From Massilia norwichensis (GTDB taxonomy: Bacteria > Pseudomonadota > Gammaproteobacteria > Burkholderiales > Burkholderiaceae_D), in the NCBI RefSeq assembly GCF_024753245.1, contig NZ_JANUGX010000029.1:1-64000 (forward strand): a DNA stretch of 64,000 bases, written 5' to 3'. The position numbers and the translations under genes were made by a program. How positions within the stretch are numbered: position 1 is the first letter of the stretch; each line of letters begins with the position of its first letter. Shown piece by piece: positions 33,360 through 41,818 of this stretch. Under the pieces are notes generated by a model, which was not told the origin of the DNA, ran no database searches, and worked only from the letters and a program-made list of their open reading frames with translations.

Positions 33360-34652
33360 ATGAACAAGCCCATCCGCCACCTTGCCGCCGGAGTAGCGCT
33401 CGCGCTGCTGTCCCTCACCGCCCAGGCCCAGCAGGCCGCCCCCTTCAAGACCCAGGTCGCCGGCCGCGTCGACGCCATGTACCCGTGGCTGGACACGATT
33501 TACAAGGACCTGCACGCGCATCCGGAAACCGCATTCCAGGAAGTGCGTACCGCGAATAAACTGGCGGGCGAGATGCGCAAGCTCGGCTTCGAGGTGACGG
33601 AAAAGGTCGGCAAGACCGGCATCGTCGCGGTGCTGCGCAACGGCGCCGGGCCGACGGTACTGGTGCGCACCGAGCTCGATGGCCTGCCGATGGAAGAGAA
33701 GACCGGCCTGCCCTACGCCAGCCGCGGCCCCGCCACCCATAGCTGCGGGCACGATGTGCACATGGCCAGCTGGCTGGGTGCGGCGCGCACGCTGGTCGAG
33801 CTGAAAGCGCAGTGGAAGGGCACGCTGGTGTTCATCGGCCAGCCGGCCGAGGAGACGGTATCGGGCGCGAAGGCCATGCTGGACGATGGTCTGTTCAAGC
33901 GCTTTCCGAAGCCGGACTATGCGTTCGCGCTGCATTCCTGGCCGCTGGCGTATGGGTCGGTCGGTTTCAACGACGGCCCGGTGTCGTCGAATTCGGACGC
34001 CATCGAGATCGTCTTCAAGGGCCGCGGCGGGCACGGCTCGGCACCGGACAAGGCGCTCGATCCGATCGCGATCGCGGCGCGCTTCGTGACCGACGTGCAG
34101 ACCGTGATCAGCCGCGAGAAGGATCCGAAGGAATTCGGCGTGGTGACGATCGGCGCGATCCACGGCGGCACGGTCGGCAACATTATCCCGGACACGGTGC
34201 AGGTACGCGGCACCATCCGCTCCTACAGCCCGGAAGTACGGGCGAAACTGCTGGACGGCGTGCGCCGGGTGGCGAATGCCTCGGCCGCCATGGCCGGCGC
34301 CCCGGCGCCCGACGTGCAGCTGATCGCGGGCGGTGCCGCCATCGTCAACAACGAGGAACTGGTACGCAAGACCGAGGCGGTGTTCAAGGATGCCTTCGGC
34401 GCCGCCAACGCCCAGCGCATGCCGGCGATGACGGCCAGCGAGGATTTTTCGCTGTACGCGCTGCAGGGTGTGCCGGCGATGTTCTTCTTCACCGGCGTCT
34501 ACGAGCCGAAGGCGGTGGCGGAGGCCCAGCGTCCCGGCGGCACGCCGATCGCCTTCAACCACTCGCCCTTCTATGCGCCGGTGCCGGAACCGTCGATCAA
34601 GACCGCCGCGCAGGCGATGAGCCTGGCCGTGCTGAACGTGCTGTCGCGCTGA
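33360..34652 (+). CDS. Secreted M20D amidohydrolase/peptidase
   Basis: This 430-residue hydrolase has a signal peptide (to AQAQQ). The rest is an M20 metallopeptidase: LHAHPETAFQE, RTELDGLPMEEKTGLPYAS, the metal-binding SCGHDVHMA, GQPAEETVSGAKAMLDDG with the general base Glu-Glu, RGGHGSAPDKALDPI in the dimer domain, and a late MTASEDFS. The M20D subfamily hydrolyses N-acyl amino acids or hippurate-like amides. The signal peptide places it in the periplasm, unlike most cytoplasmic members. It is convergent with the tyrosinase gene, 18 nt apart. Confidence 0.9.
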   Translation: MNKPIRHLAAGVALALLSLTAQAQQAAPFKTQVAGRVDAMYPWLDTIYKDLHAHPETAFQEVRTANKLAGEMRKLGFEVTEKVGKTGIVAVLRNGAGPTVLVRTELDGLPMEEKTGLPYASRGPATHSCGHDVHMASWLGAARTLVELKAQWKGTLVFIGQPAEETVSGAKAMLDDGLFKRFPKPDYAFALHSWPLAYGSVGFNDGPVSSNSDAIEIVFKGRGGHGSAPDKALDPIAIAARFVTDVQTVISREKDPKEFGVVTIGAIHGGTVGNIIPDTVQVRGTIRSYSPEVRAKLLDGVRRVANASAAMAGAPAPDVQLIAGGAAIVNNEELVRKTEAVFKDAFGAANAQRMPAMTASEDFSLYALQGVPAMFFFTGVYEPKAVAEAQRPGGTPIAFNHSPFYAPVPEPSIKTAAQAMSLAVLNVLSR

Positions 34653-34670
34653 GGCGCTTCGGTAGGCGCT

Positions 34671-36371
34671 TCAGTACGACTCCACATTCACCGCCAGCAG
34701 CTCGACCGGGTTGTCCATCGCCATGTCATGGTGGCCCATCATGGCATGCAGCGGCAGCACGCGCAGCTTGAGTGCCCCATCCGCCGCCAGCGCCTGGACA
34801 TTCGCGGCGTGGCCCAGCTTGTCGGCGAGCGGCAGCGCATACGACAGCGTGCCGCAGGTGCCGTGGCCGCCGATCATGGTGATGGTCGCCAGGTAGAACG
34901 GGCTGCCCGGCTCGATACCGGAGGGATCGTCGGGACCGTTCAGGAGAACCACGAAGGCGTCGCAGGCCCGCTCCGAAAAATTCAGCGTGATGTTGGCGAC
35001 CAGCGTACTGCCCGCGCCGGCGCTCTGGCTGGCGACGCTGGATGGCAACTGCACCGTCGCACTGGCCGCCCTGGTCATCGCCACCAGGCGGTTCTGCACC
35101 TTGCCGGTGTACACGCGCCGCGCCGCCAGCCTGGGCCGCGGCTGGCTCGCAGCACGCCGCACCACGTCCTCGCCGGTGCCGGGTTCGTAGTCGTAGTCGA
35201 AGGCGCTGGTCCAGGCGTAATCCTCGGTGCGCGTCCTGGTGACTGGCCGGCCCTGGCTGTCGACGAAGAACAGCACCGGTTCGCGCGCCCAGCGGTAGTA
35301 ATCGGTGTTCTTCTCTTCGGCCGATTTCTGCTCGTCCGGCAAATCGGTGCGCAGCTCGACGCCGCTGGGCAGCACCGGCAGGCCGAGCAGCTGCTGCTTG
35401 CGGGTCCAGACATCCCACAAGCGGTCCAGGTTCGCATGGTGCAGGAAGAAGACCGGGTCGACCGGCGACAGGAAGTTGTTCATGAAGCCCTGCGCATCCA
35501 TGAAGTTGCAGTCGCGCGAACCGACGCAGCGGTGGATCGAATTGTGCGGCCTGCCTTCGATCACGCTGAAGCCGGCCATGGTGTGGTGATTGGCGCTCTT
35601 CAGGCTGCCGAAGGTCTGGAAGTCCGGCGCGGCCAGCGCGGCGTCGATGGTGGATCGCGACACCGCGTCGATCGTGGCGGCGGATAGGGCCGGCTGCTCG
35701 CGCCGGATGCCGCGGGCCCTGGTCTGGTCGTAGAACAGCGGGCCGGAGGGATCGCCGACGATGTCGAACATGATGTCTTCGGCGAAGCGGAATTTGCGGA
35801 TCAGGAGCTGGCCGTAGCGGGTATTGCGGTCGAAGGCGCCGCCGGGCGCGGTCCAGTAGTCGGTGTTGGCAAGCGCCGTCTTGAGGCGGGCTTCGAATTC
35901 CTGGGCGTTTGCGATGTAGGCGGCGTTGGTCGGGTCGAGCACGTCGTTGAACATGCCGCTGGGGACTCTTTGTTCGGCGGTCCAGTCCCAGTAGGGCAGC
36001 GCGAATTGCGGGTCGCCGCTCAGCTCGCGGCAGATCTGTTCGAACCAGCCCAGATAGCCGCGGTGCCAGGGCAGCAGCCACCAGTTACCGTGCGGGCAGT
36101 CGAGCGTGTGCACCATGGCGATCCGGTACCAGTTGCGCGGATCCTCGGGCGGCAGCGCCAGCATCGCCCGCACGGCGCGCGCATAGCTCTCCAGCATCCG
36201 CGCCCCCGTCTTCGAACCCGACGCGTTGTATCGTCGGTAGCGCGCCGGCCTGGCCGTGGTTTGCGCGAACGGGGCGCCGAACGGCAGCATGCCGGCGCCT
36301 GCAGCCAGGCCGGCGGTTTTGAGAAGGGTGCGGCGGGACGGACTGAACGCATGCTGTACTGGTCGATTCAT
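34671..36371 (-). CDS. Tat-exported tyrosinase-family copper enzyme
   Basis: This protein of about 566 residues starts at the ATG at 36371 (GGAGAG site). It has a twin-arginine signal SRRTLLKTAG followed by a hydrophobic stretch. The CuA region has HTLDCPHGNWWLLPWHRGY and PYWDWT; the CuB region has NSIHRCVG and DPVFFLHHANLDRLWDVW, supplying the histidine ligands of a type 3 copper centre. Such enzymes oxidise phenols or o-aminophenols. A C-terminal beta domain of about 200 residues (from about 370) resembles the extra domain of polyphenol oxidases. It folds before Tat export, fitting a copper enzyme. It is divergent from the ModA-like gene. Confidence 0.9.
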   Translation of the reverse strand: MNRPVQHAFSPSRRTLLKTAGLAAGAGMLPFGAPFAQTTARPARYRRYNASGSKTGARMLESYARAVRAMLALPPEDPRNWYRIAMVHTLDCPHGNWWLLPWHRGYLGWFEQICRELSGDPQFALPYWDWTAEQRVPSGMFNDVLDPTNAAYIANAQEFEARLKTALANTDYWTAPGGAFDRNTRYGQLLIRKFRFAEDIMFDIVGDPSGPLFYDQTRARGIRREQPALSAATIDAVSRSTIDAALAAPDFQTFGSLKSANHHTMAGFSVIEGRPHNSIHRCVGSRDCNFMDAQGFMNNFLSPVDPVFFLHHANLDRLWDVWTRKQQLLGLPVLPSGVELRTDLPDEQKSAEEKNTDYYRWAREPVLFFVDSQGRPVTRTRTEDYAWTSAFDYDYEPGTGEDVVRRAASQPRPRLAARRVYTGKVQNRLVAMTRAASATVQLPSSVASQSAGAGSTLVANITLNFSERACDAFVVLLNGPDDPSGIEPGSPFYLATITMIGGHGTCGTLSYALPLADKLGHAANVQALAADGALKLRVLPLHAMMGHHDMAMDNPVELLAVNVESY

Positions 36372-36545
36372 GACGTGCTCTCCGGGAAAGATATGCCGGT
36401 CGTGCATCCAGGAAAGATGCGAACCCAACGGGCATACCCGATCAGACTAGCTCGTCTGTTTCGGTGAGTTGATGGCAAAACTCAAGTAAAACCAGCCTAG
36501 GTCGCGATGCTAGAATTGCATCATCGATAAGCCAAGGAACATGTG

Positions 36546-37367
36546 ATGGGCGCTTTTTCCGGCAACAGCCTGCGTCGAGCCGGCGCAGTCGCAGTCGCAG
36601 GCCTCGCGTGGGCGCTCTTCTCCCCGGCAGCTCTTGCACAGTCAACGATGGACAAGGACGTGACCGTCCTCGCGGCCGGCAGTCTGCGCGAGGTGATGAA
36701 GGATCTGGGCGACGCTTTCCGCAAGCAGTCGGGGATCGGGTTGTCCGCCAACTTCGGCCCCTCCGGTGGGCTGCGCAAGGACATCGAGGGCGGGCGCCAG
36801 ATCGACGTCTTCGCCTCCGCCGACCTGGCCCATACGGACGCACTGGCGGCGCGCAAGCTGCTGGTGCAGTCGCAAACCTTCGCCTACAACGATTTATGTG
36901 TGGTGGCCATGCCTGCACTGGGCCTGAATGAAGCGAACCTGCTGGACGTCCTGTTGCGGCCCACGGTGCGCCTTGCCACCTCGACCCCGGTATCCGATCC
37001 GATGGGCGACTACACCTGGCAGTTCTTCAGGAATGCGGACAAGCTGCGGCCGGGCACCTTTGCCGTCTTCGACGCCAAGGCCTTGAAGCTGTCGGGGGCC
37101 AGCGCGCCCCTGCCCGGCCAGAAGCTGCCTTACGTGACGGCCTTCGAGGACGGCAAGACGGATGCTTACATCATGTACTGCACGAATGCGGCCAGCACCC
37201 TGAAAGCCCTGCCGCAGCTGGACGTGGTGCGTATTCCGGAAGCGCTGAACGTGCGCAGCAGCTACGGCATCGGCGCCGCTCCAGGTTCGCGCCAGGGCGA
37301 GCAATTCGTCCGCTTCGTGCTGGGCGAGGAAGGCCGGCGCATCCTGCGCGCACACGGTTTTAACTGA
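36546..37367 (+). CDS. ModA-like molybdate/tungstate-binding protein
   Basis: This periplasmic binding protein of about 273 residues has a signal peptide ending ALAQ. It then shows the ModA fold: VTVLAAGSLREVMKDLGDAF, SGIGLSANFGPSGGLRKDIEGG, VFASADLAHTDAL, CVVAMP, TSTPVSDPMGDYTWQFF and DAYIMYCTNA. ModA proteins deliver molybdate to an ABC importer. No permease or ATPase gene is adjacent, so it may be an orphan. The ATG at 36546 with AAGGA upstream is preferred over the GTG just before it. A MOSC protein gene, also of molybdenum-related type, is nearby. Confidence 0.82.
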   Translation: MGAFSGNSLRRAGAVAVAGLAWALFSPAALAQSTMDKDVTVLAAGSLREVMKDLGDAFRKQSGIGLSANFGPSGGLRKDIEGGRQIDVFASADLAHTDALAARKLLVQSQTFAYNDLCVVAMPALGLNEANLLDVLLRPTVRLATSTPVSDPMGDYTWQFFRNADKLRPGTFAVFDAKALKLSGASAPLPGQKLPYVTAFEDGKTDAYIMYCTNAASTLKALPQLDVVRIPEALNVRSSYGIGAAPGSRQGEQFVRFVLGEEGRRILRAHGFN

Positions 37368-37368
37368 T

Positions 37369-37596
37369 TCAGTTGGCGACCTTCCTGACTTCCAGGTCGC
37401 GCAACCCTTTGACGTGGCGCGGCCCGAAGTTCGTGTCCTTCAGCGAGACCAGCGCGATCTGCCCCTGGTCCGCGCCGGACACGGTAAGCTGGGTGCTGAC
37501 ATACTGCGCGGGATCGGCCGGCTTGTGTTCGGCGATGGCGGCCCGACCGGCGCCCATGCAGGCGGCCAGCAGCAGCAGACGGACGGATTGGCGCAT
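37369..37596 (-). CDS. Small secreted protein, unknown
   Basis: This 75-residue protein has a signal-peptide-like start (VRLLLLAACMGAG, cut likely after AIA). The mature part of about 50 residues contains LTVSGADQGQIALVSLKDTN and RHVKGLRDLEV. AAGGAG precedes the ATG at a good distance, and the stop is convergent with modA. No domain is recognised. It is supported by the ribosome site, the signal sequence and GC-rich codon ends. Confidence 0.6.
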   Translation of the reverse strand: MRQSVRLLLLAACMGAGRAAIAEHKPADPAQYVSTQLTVSGADQGQIALVSLKDTNFGPRHVKGLRDLEVRKVAN

Positions 37597-37605
37597 GAGG
37601 ACTCC

Positions 37606-38304
37606 TTGATCGACGAACATCTGATAACTGGCGCCGGCGGCGGACAAGTGCTGGCGCTGGCTTTGCGCGCGCCGCACAGCGCTGCGTCTACTTTGGTGGC
37701 GCAACTTGATGCCATCGCCGGCACCGGCATCGACGGCGACCGCCATGCCGACCCCCTGTCGCCGCGCCAGGTGCTGCTGGCCAGTGCGGCCGTGTATGCC
37801 GACCTGGCCCTGCCCGCGCACACGCTGGGCGAGAACCTGCTGGTCGACCTCGACACCGCGCAGCTGGCGTCCGGCACCGTGCTGCAGATCGGCGATGCGG
37901 TCCGCCTGCGGCTGATGTTCCAGTGCGAGGCCTGCGGCCATCTCGATGCCTTTCAAGCCGGCGTCTCGGGACGAATCGGCAGGCGCCGCGGCGTGCTGGC
38001 ACGGGTGCTGGCCGGCGGCATCGTCCGGCCCGGCGACCGCATCCGCGACCTCGGCCGCATCCTGCCCGCCTGGGACGACGACTGGCGCGCACGGGTGGCG
38101 CAGGTGCTGCGTGCCCTGCCCGACGGGATGGTGCTGAGCTATGCCCAACTGGCGCGCCTGGCCGGCGTGCAGTCCAGCTACTGCCGCGCCTTTCCGCGCC
38201 TGGTAAAAGGATTGGGGTATGCCGGCAAGGCGGTGCCGGCGCAGGCGGCGGTGGGATTGCGCTGCTGGCAGGGGGAGGGCTTGTTCGACGATGATGCCGG
38301 CTAG
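37606..38304 (+). CDS. MOSC-domain protein with MGMT-like C-terminal extension
   Basis: This protein of about 232 residues starts at a TTG with TGAGGA upstream; a GTG at 37648 is the alternative. The N-terminal part is a MOSC domain: GIDGDRHA, SPRQVLLAS, LGENLLVD and the FQCEACGHLDA cysteine motif, which carries sulfur or binds metal-sulfur clusters in this superfamily. The C-terminal 70 residues (LPDGMVLSYAQLARLAGV, CRAFPRL) look like the winged-helix DNA-binding end of O6-alkylguanine transferases but lack the PCHR active site. Function of the fusion is unknown. Its stop shares the CTAG palindrome with the tssG stop. Confidence 0.7.
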   Translation: MIDEHLITGAGGGQVLALALRAPHSAASTLVAQLDAIAGTGIDGDRHADPLSPRQVLLASAAVYADLALPAHTLGENLLVDLDTAQLASGTVLQIGDAVRLRLMFQCEACGHLDAFQAGVSGRIGRRRGVLARVLAGGIVRPGDRIRDLGRILPAWDDDWRARVAQVLRALPDGMVLSYAQLARLAGVQSSYCRAFPRLVKGLGYAGKAVPAQAAVGLRCWQGEGLFDDDAG

Positions 38305-39347
38305 AGTGCGTGCAGTTCGTAGCGCACGTCGCGCCGGTGCCGTTCCTGTTCGCCTTCGACCAGATAGGCATCCCAGCCCAGACGGCCGATGTTCGAACCC
38401 TCCCGCAATGTCACCTCGCGCACGTCGGCTGCGCGCAGCACCAGTTCCACTTCGTATTCGAGCGTCACGCCCGTAAACAGGGTCAGGATCGCGTGCAGCG
38501 CACGCGCCGCCAGGCCGCCGGGCAGAAATGCGTCGAAGCTGGCGCGGTCCAGCGGCCCGACCACGAGGCGCAGGCGCAGGTCGCGCTGCCACACGCGCAC
38601 GCCCGTCATCGCGCCGGCGCCGAGGACGGCGGTGGCCTGGCCGAGTATGGTCTGCTGCTCGAATGGCACGTCGTACCACTGGCCGACGAACTGCTCCGCC
38701 GCCACCGACTGGCCGAAGTACTCGCTCAGCACGCGCGCGATCTGGGCGCTGGAGGCCGGTCGGTGCCGGATCGCGGCGGCAAAGTAACCGATCGATTCGT
38801 CCAGCACCTCGCCGCACCTGCCCTGCGACAGGCGTTCACGCAGTCCGGTGTTGCCGAAGCCGGCCAGGCCGAGCAGCAGCGGCAGGAAGCGGTCCTTGCC
38901 GTCGATCTGGTACTTGAAGGGCAGCCGGTACTTGCGCCAGGCTTCGTAGAACAGGGCCAGCGAGCGGTTCGAGAAGGTGTCGAGGAAGGCGCGCGGGCCT
39001 TCGTCCTTGTGCCGCGCTTCATGCTCGGCGATGCGTTCGTTGTAGTGGGCTGGCAGCACGCCGCCACAGCCCAGCAGGCCCATGAAGGCGGGCGTGACGT
39101 GGACGTAGCGGAGACCTTCGTCGTCCTGGGTTTCAAGGTCGATGGCTTCGAGCTGGCTGGCCGGAAAGCGGTGCGAGGTCGAATTCCGGAAGCGCAGCAC
39201 GCCCGTCAGCGGGTCCGGTCTGGCTTTGCCATGGCGCCCGAGCCAGAGCTCGAGCAGGCGTACCGCCTGGAAGTAGTCGAAGCGCCAGGGCTCCTTGAGC
39301 AGACGCTCGATTACAGCAGGCTCGAATCGCCGCTTCTTGGCGAACAT
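38301..39347 (-). CDS. tssG: T6SS baseplate subunit TssG
   Basis: This 348-residue protein matches TssG (ImpH): the start FEPAVIERLLKEPWRFDYFQAVRLLE, RFRNSTSHRFPAS, a segment with GLLGCGGVLPAHYNE, then FLDTFSNRSLALFYEAWRKYR. TssG joins TssE, TssF and TssK in the baseplate wedge. Its ATG lies inside the tssF end (37-nt overlap) with GGAG in front, so the two are coupled. Together with tssE and tssF it forms a minus-strand run that ends here; the sheath, membrane-complex and ClpV genes are outside the window. Confidence 0.93.
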   Translation of the reverse strand: MFAKKRRFEPAVIERLLKEPWRFDYFQAVRLLELWLGRHGKARPDPLTGVLRFRNSTSHRFPASQLEAIDLETQDDEGLRYVHVTPAFMGLLGCGGVLPAHYNERIAEHEARHKDEGPRAFLDTFSNRSLALFYEAWRKYRLPFKYQIDGKDRFLPLLLGLAGFGNTGLRERLSQGRCGEVLDESIGYFAAAIRHRPASSAQIARVLSEYFGQSVAAEQFVGQWYDVPFEQQTILGQATAVLGAGAMTGVRVWQRDLRLRLVVGPLDRASFDAFLPGGLAARALHAILTLFTGVTLEYEVELVLRAADVREVTLREGSNIGRLGWDAYLVEGEQERHRRDVRYELHAL

Positions 39348-41152
39348 GCGAGTAACTCCTCTCCAGTCTTGTGCGAGACAATGGTCAGCTTGGTAAAACT
39401 GTTGGCGTGAACGTAGAGGGCCAGGAAGCGTTCGATCAGGTGGGCAAAGGCGTGGATGCCGCTGCCGATGAAGGCTTCCTCGTCGATCGTCAGGCGTACC
39501 TCGACCCCTCGCACCAGGCAGGTGAACGGGTTCCCCGGCAGCCAGGCGCTGGCCGGTTTCTGTTCGATGCCGACGATGCCCGCGATCTGGCGCTGCGAGG
39601 AGGCCGAGCGCGGCAGGTCGTACAGCGCCAGCATCTCGCGGAAAGCGTCGATCCCGTCCGTGGTCAGGGACAGGTGGTTCAGCGACAAGTGCGAGATCAG
39701 ACGCCAGTGGGTGCCGCGTCCGTGCTCGAAGCGCCAGGAGTTGGTGGGCTTGCGCAGAAAAGCGATCGACTTCACGCTGGAGCCGCCATCGAGGAACAAG
39801 TCGCCGCCGGGCTGACCGTAGGTGAGCTGCGACGGCAGATCGCGGTTGGTGCAGGTGAGTTCCAGGTTCAGTGTGTCCGTCTCTACTGCCGCCGGGTCGA
39901 AGTCGACGTCGACGATCGTGATCTGGGTCTCGAAACCCGGGCTCTTGTCGATCATGGTCTCGTCGCGCCGCATGGCCCAGTAATGGCCGCTGCTGTCCGG
40001 CGCCTGCGCATGCTTGAGCGAATAGAAGGGTTGATAGGCGATGATCGATTCGCCCTGGGGCGTCTGCCGCACCAGCGAAACCGAATCGATCGCTTGCACC
40101 TCGTAGGCGAAAGCGCGGCGCGCGTCGGCCAGCACCGGATAGCTGGCGCTGGTATGGGTCAGGCGGATCGGCTCGCCCTTCTGCTTGAACAAATTCACGA
40201 CCGGCGTGCAGCCGAGCAGCAGGTTGTTGGTCGACAGCGTCTCCAGCATGCGCGCCGTGTTCGAGTCCGCGCGTAGCCCGGACATGGCCAGGTGCAGAGT
40301 GAGCGTCCTGGTCCCCGGCGGCAGGCTGGCAGCCAACTGCGCCAGGTCGATGTCGAAGAAGTTGAATTTCTCGGGAAAGCAGAAGTACTCGGTCAGCAGC
40401 CGGTAGGCGGGATGCGAACGTGCCGGAAAATCGATCAGCGCATCCTCGTCGTCGAAGCCGGCACTATGGATCGGCACCGGGTCCAGGGGCACCCAGCGCC
40501 CGCTGCGGTCGGCCTCGGCCCAGGCGGCCACGGTACGCATGAATAGCGCATCGCGCAGCGCCGCGCAGAACGAGGGTTCGCCGTCGATGAACACGCGTAG
40601 CCGCGGCAACTGCAGCTGGCCCGGCGTCTGCTCGCCGGTGGCGGCGATGGTGAGCTTCAGGCCGGCGCCGGCGCCACCCGGCAGGCGCACCGCTTCCGGG
40701 CAGCGGATAATGGCGGAAAACGCGGCATCGACGATGGCCAGTGGCGCCACGCTGATCGGGTACACGGTGCGGAAAGTGCAGGCCGCGCCGCGCACCGGCC
40801 GCGTCGTCAACTGGGTGCCGCGCGGGATGGTGCTGGCGCCGGTCTGCTGCCTGGCGGCGGCGCCGACATCCATGTGCGCGATCGAGCACGAGGGAAAAGG
40901 CCGCAGGTAGTGCGGGTACAACACCTCGAACAGTGCTTCGGTGAATTCCGGGTAATCGTCGTCGAGGCGCTTGGCGATGCGTGCGTTGAGCAGCGCGAAG
41001 GACTCGATCATGCGTTCGATGTGCGGGTCTTCGCAGACCTCGCCGCTGATCAGAAGGCGTCCGGCGATTTTCGGATAGCGTTCGGCGAAGTCGCGCAGAT
41101 TGCGGCGCAGGTAGCCCAGCTCGCGCTCGTAGTAGGGCAGCAGCTGCTCCAC
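39311..41152 (-). CDS. tssF: T6SS baseplate subunit TssF
   Basis: This protein of about 613 residues starts at a GTG (VEQLLPYYERELGYLRR) with GAGGAG 6 nt upstream. TssF signatures include the N-terminal YYERELGYLR, FAERYPKIAGRLLISGE, DPHIERMIESFALLNARIAKRLDDDYPEFTEALFEVLYPHYLRP and PSCSIAHMD. It is a wedge protein of the baseplate. The gene starts 1 nt after the tssE stop. An upstream in-frame ATG would extend it into tssE and is unlikely. Confidence 0.94.
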   Translation of the reverse strand: MEQLLPYYERELGYLRRNLRDFAERYPKIAGRLLISGEVCEDPHIERMIESFALLNARIAKRLDDDYPEFTEALFEVLYPHYLRPFPSCSIAHMDVGAAARQQTGASTIPRGTQLTTRPVRGAACTFRTVYPISVAPLAIVDAAFSAIIRCPEAVRLPGGAGAGLKLTIAATGEQTPGQLQLPRLRVFIDGEPSFCAALRDALFMRTVAAWAEADRSGRWVPLDPVPIHSAGFDDEDALIDFPARSHPAYRLLTEYFCFPEKFNFFDIDLAQLAASLPPGTRTLTLHLAMSGLRADSNTARMLETLSTNNLLLGCTPVVNLFKQKGEPIRLTHTSASYPVLADARRAFAYEVQAIDSVSLVRQTPQGESIIAYQPFYSLKHAQAPDSSGHYWAMRRDETMIDKSPGFETQITIVDVDFDPAAVETDTLNLELTCTNRDLPSQLTYGQPGGDLFLDGGSSVKSIAFLRKPTNSWRFEHGRGTHWRLISHLSLNHLSLTTDGIDAFREMLALYDLPRSASSQRQIAGIVGIEQKPASAWLPGNPFTCLVRGVEVRLTIDEEAFIGSGIHAFAHLIERFLALYVHANSFTKLTIVSHKTGEELLACSPRSGDSSLL

Positions 41153-41153
41153 G

Positions 41154-41645
41154 TCAGGCTCCTCGGCCGGCTTTGCTGATGCTGTACTGGAGCGTCGAGC
41201 GCTGCAGCACCGCATCGAAGTTGACTGGCTCCTGCGAAGTGCTGGCCACCAGCATGGCTGTGATCGAGAAATTCAGGCGGTTGACGGCGCCCTCCCGCAT
41301 CTCAAGCGAGGCCTTGACGTCTCGTAGACGCGGCTCGTGGCGTGCGATGACCTCTTCCAGGCTGGCGCAGATGTGGGCACGGTCGGCAGGACTGGATAGC
41401 GAGCGGTCGGCGAAGTCGTTCAGGCCGTAGTTCAGGATCGAGCTGCTGCATTCCGGATAGTCGCCGAGCAGCGCCTCGTCGACCACCGCGCGGGTGTTCA
41501 GCAGGGCTTCGAGGTCGCGCGCCACCGCATCCTTCAGATCTTCGGCCGAGATCCGCGACACCGTGGCGCCGCTCGCGCCGCCTGTCGCGCCACGCAGCGG
41601 CACCCCGAGCAGGCGGTCGAATAAACCAGGCGTGAACCCCTTCAT
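41154..41645 (-). CDS. tssE: T6SS baseplate subunit TssE (gp25-like)
   Basis: This 163-residue protein starts at the second of two close ATGs (41645) because GAGGAG stands at the right distance there. It begins KGFTPGLFDRLL and has DAVARDLEALLNTR, GDYPECSSSILNYGLND and INRLNFSI-like gp25 lysozyme-fold segments (INRLNF-type VNRLNFSITAML at the end). TssE is the small gp25-like wedge subunit. It is the first gene of the minus-strand baseplate run and is divergent from tssK. Confidence 0.9.
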   Translation of the reverse strand: MKGFTPGLFDRLLGVPLRGATGGASGATVSRISAEDLKDAVARDLEALLNTRAVVDEALLGDYPECSSSILNYGLNDFADRSLSSPADRAHICASLEEVIARHEPRLRDVKASLEMREGAVNRLNFSITAMLVASTSQEPVNFDAVLQRSTLQYSISKAGRGA

Positions 41646-41818
41646 CGACATCTCCTCGCGTGATCGAGCCGAAAGTCTTACATAGACGGGGCCGAAAAAA
41701 TAGTTCAGTTGGGAAGCAGCCACCCAAAACTTGACCGAGAGCAAGACAGCACGGGATTGCAATAAAAAGGCCGCCACGAAAAAGCTATGGTGGTGGACTC
41801 GACAGGAGGGAACGCAAC

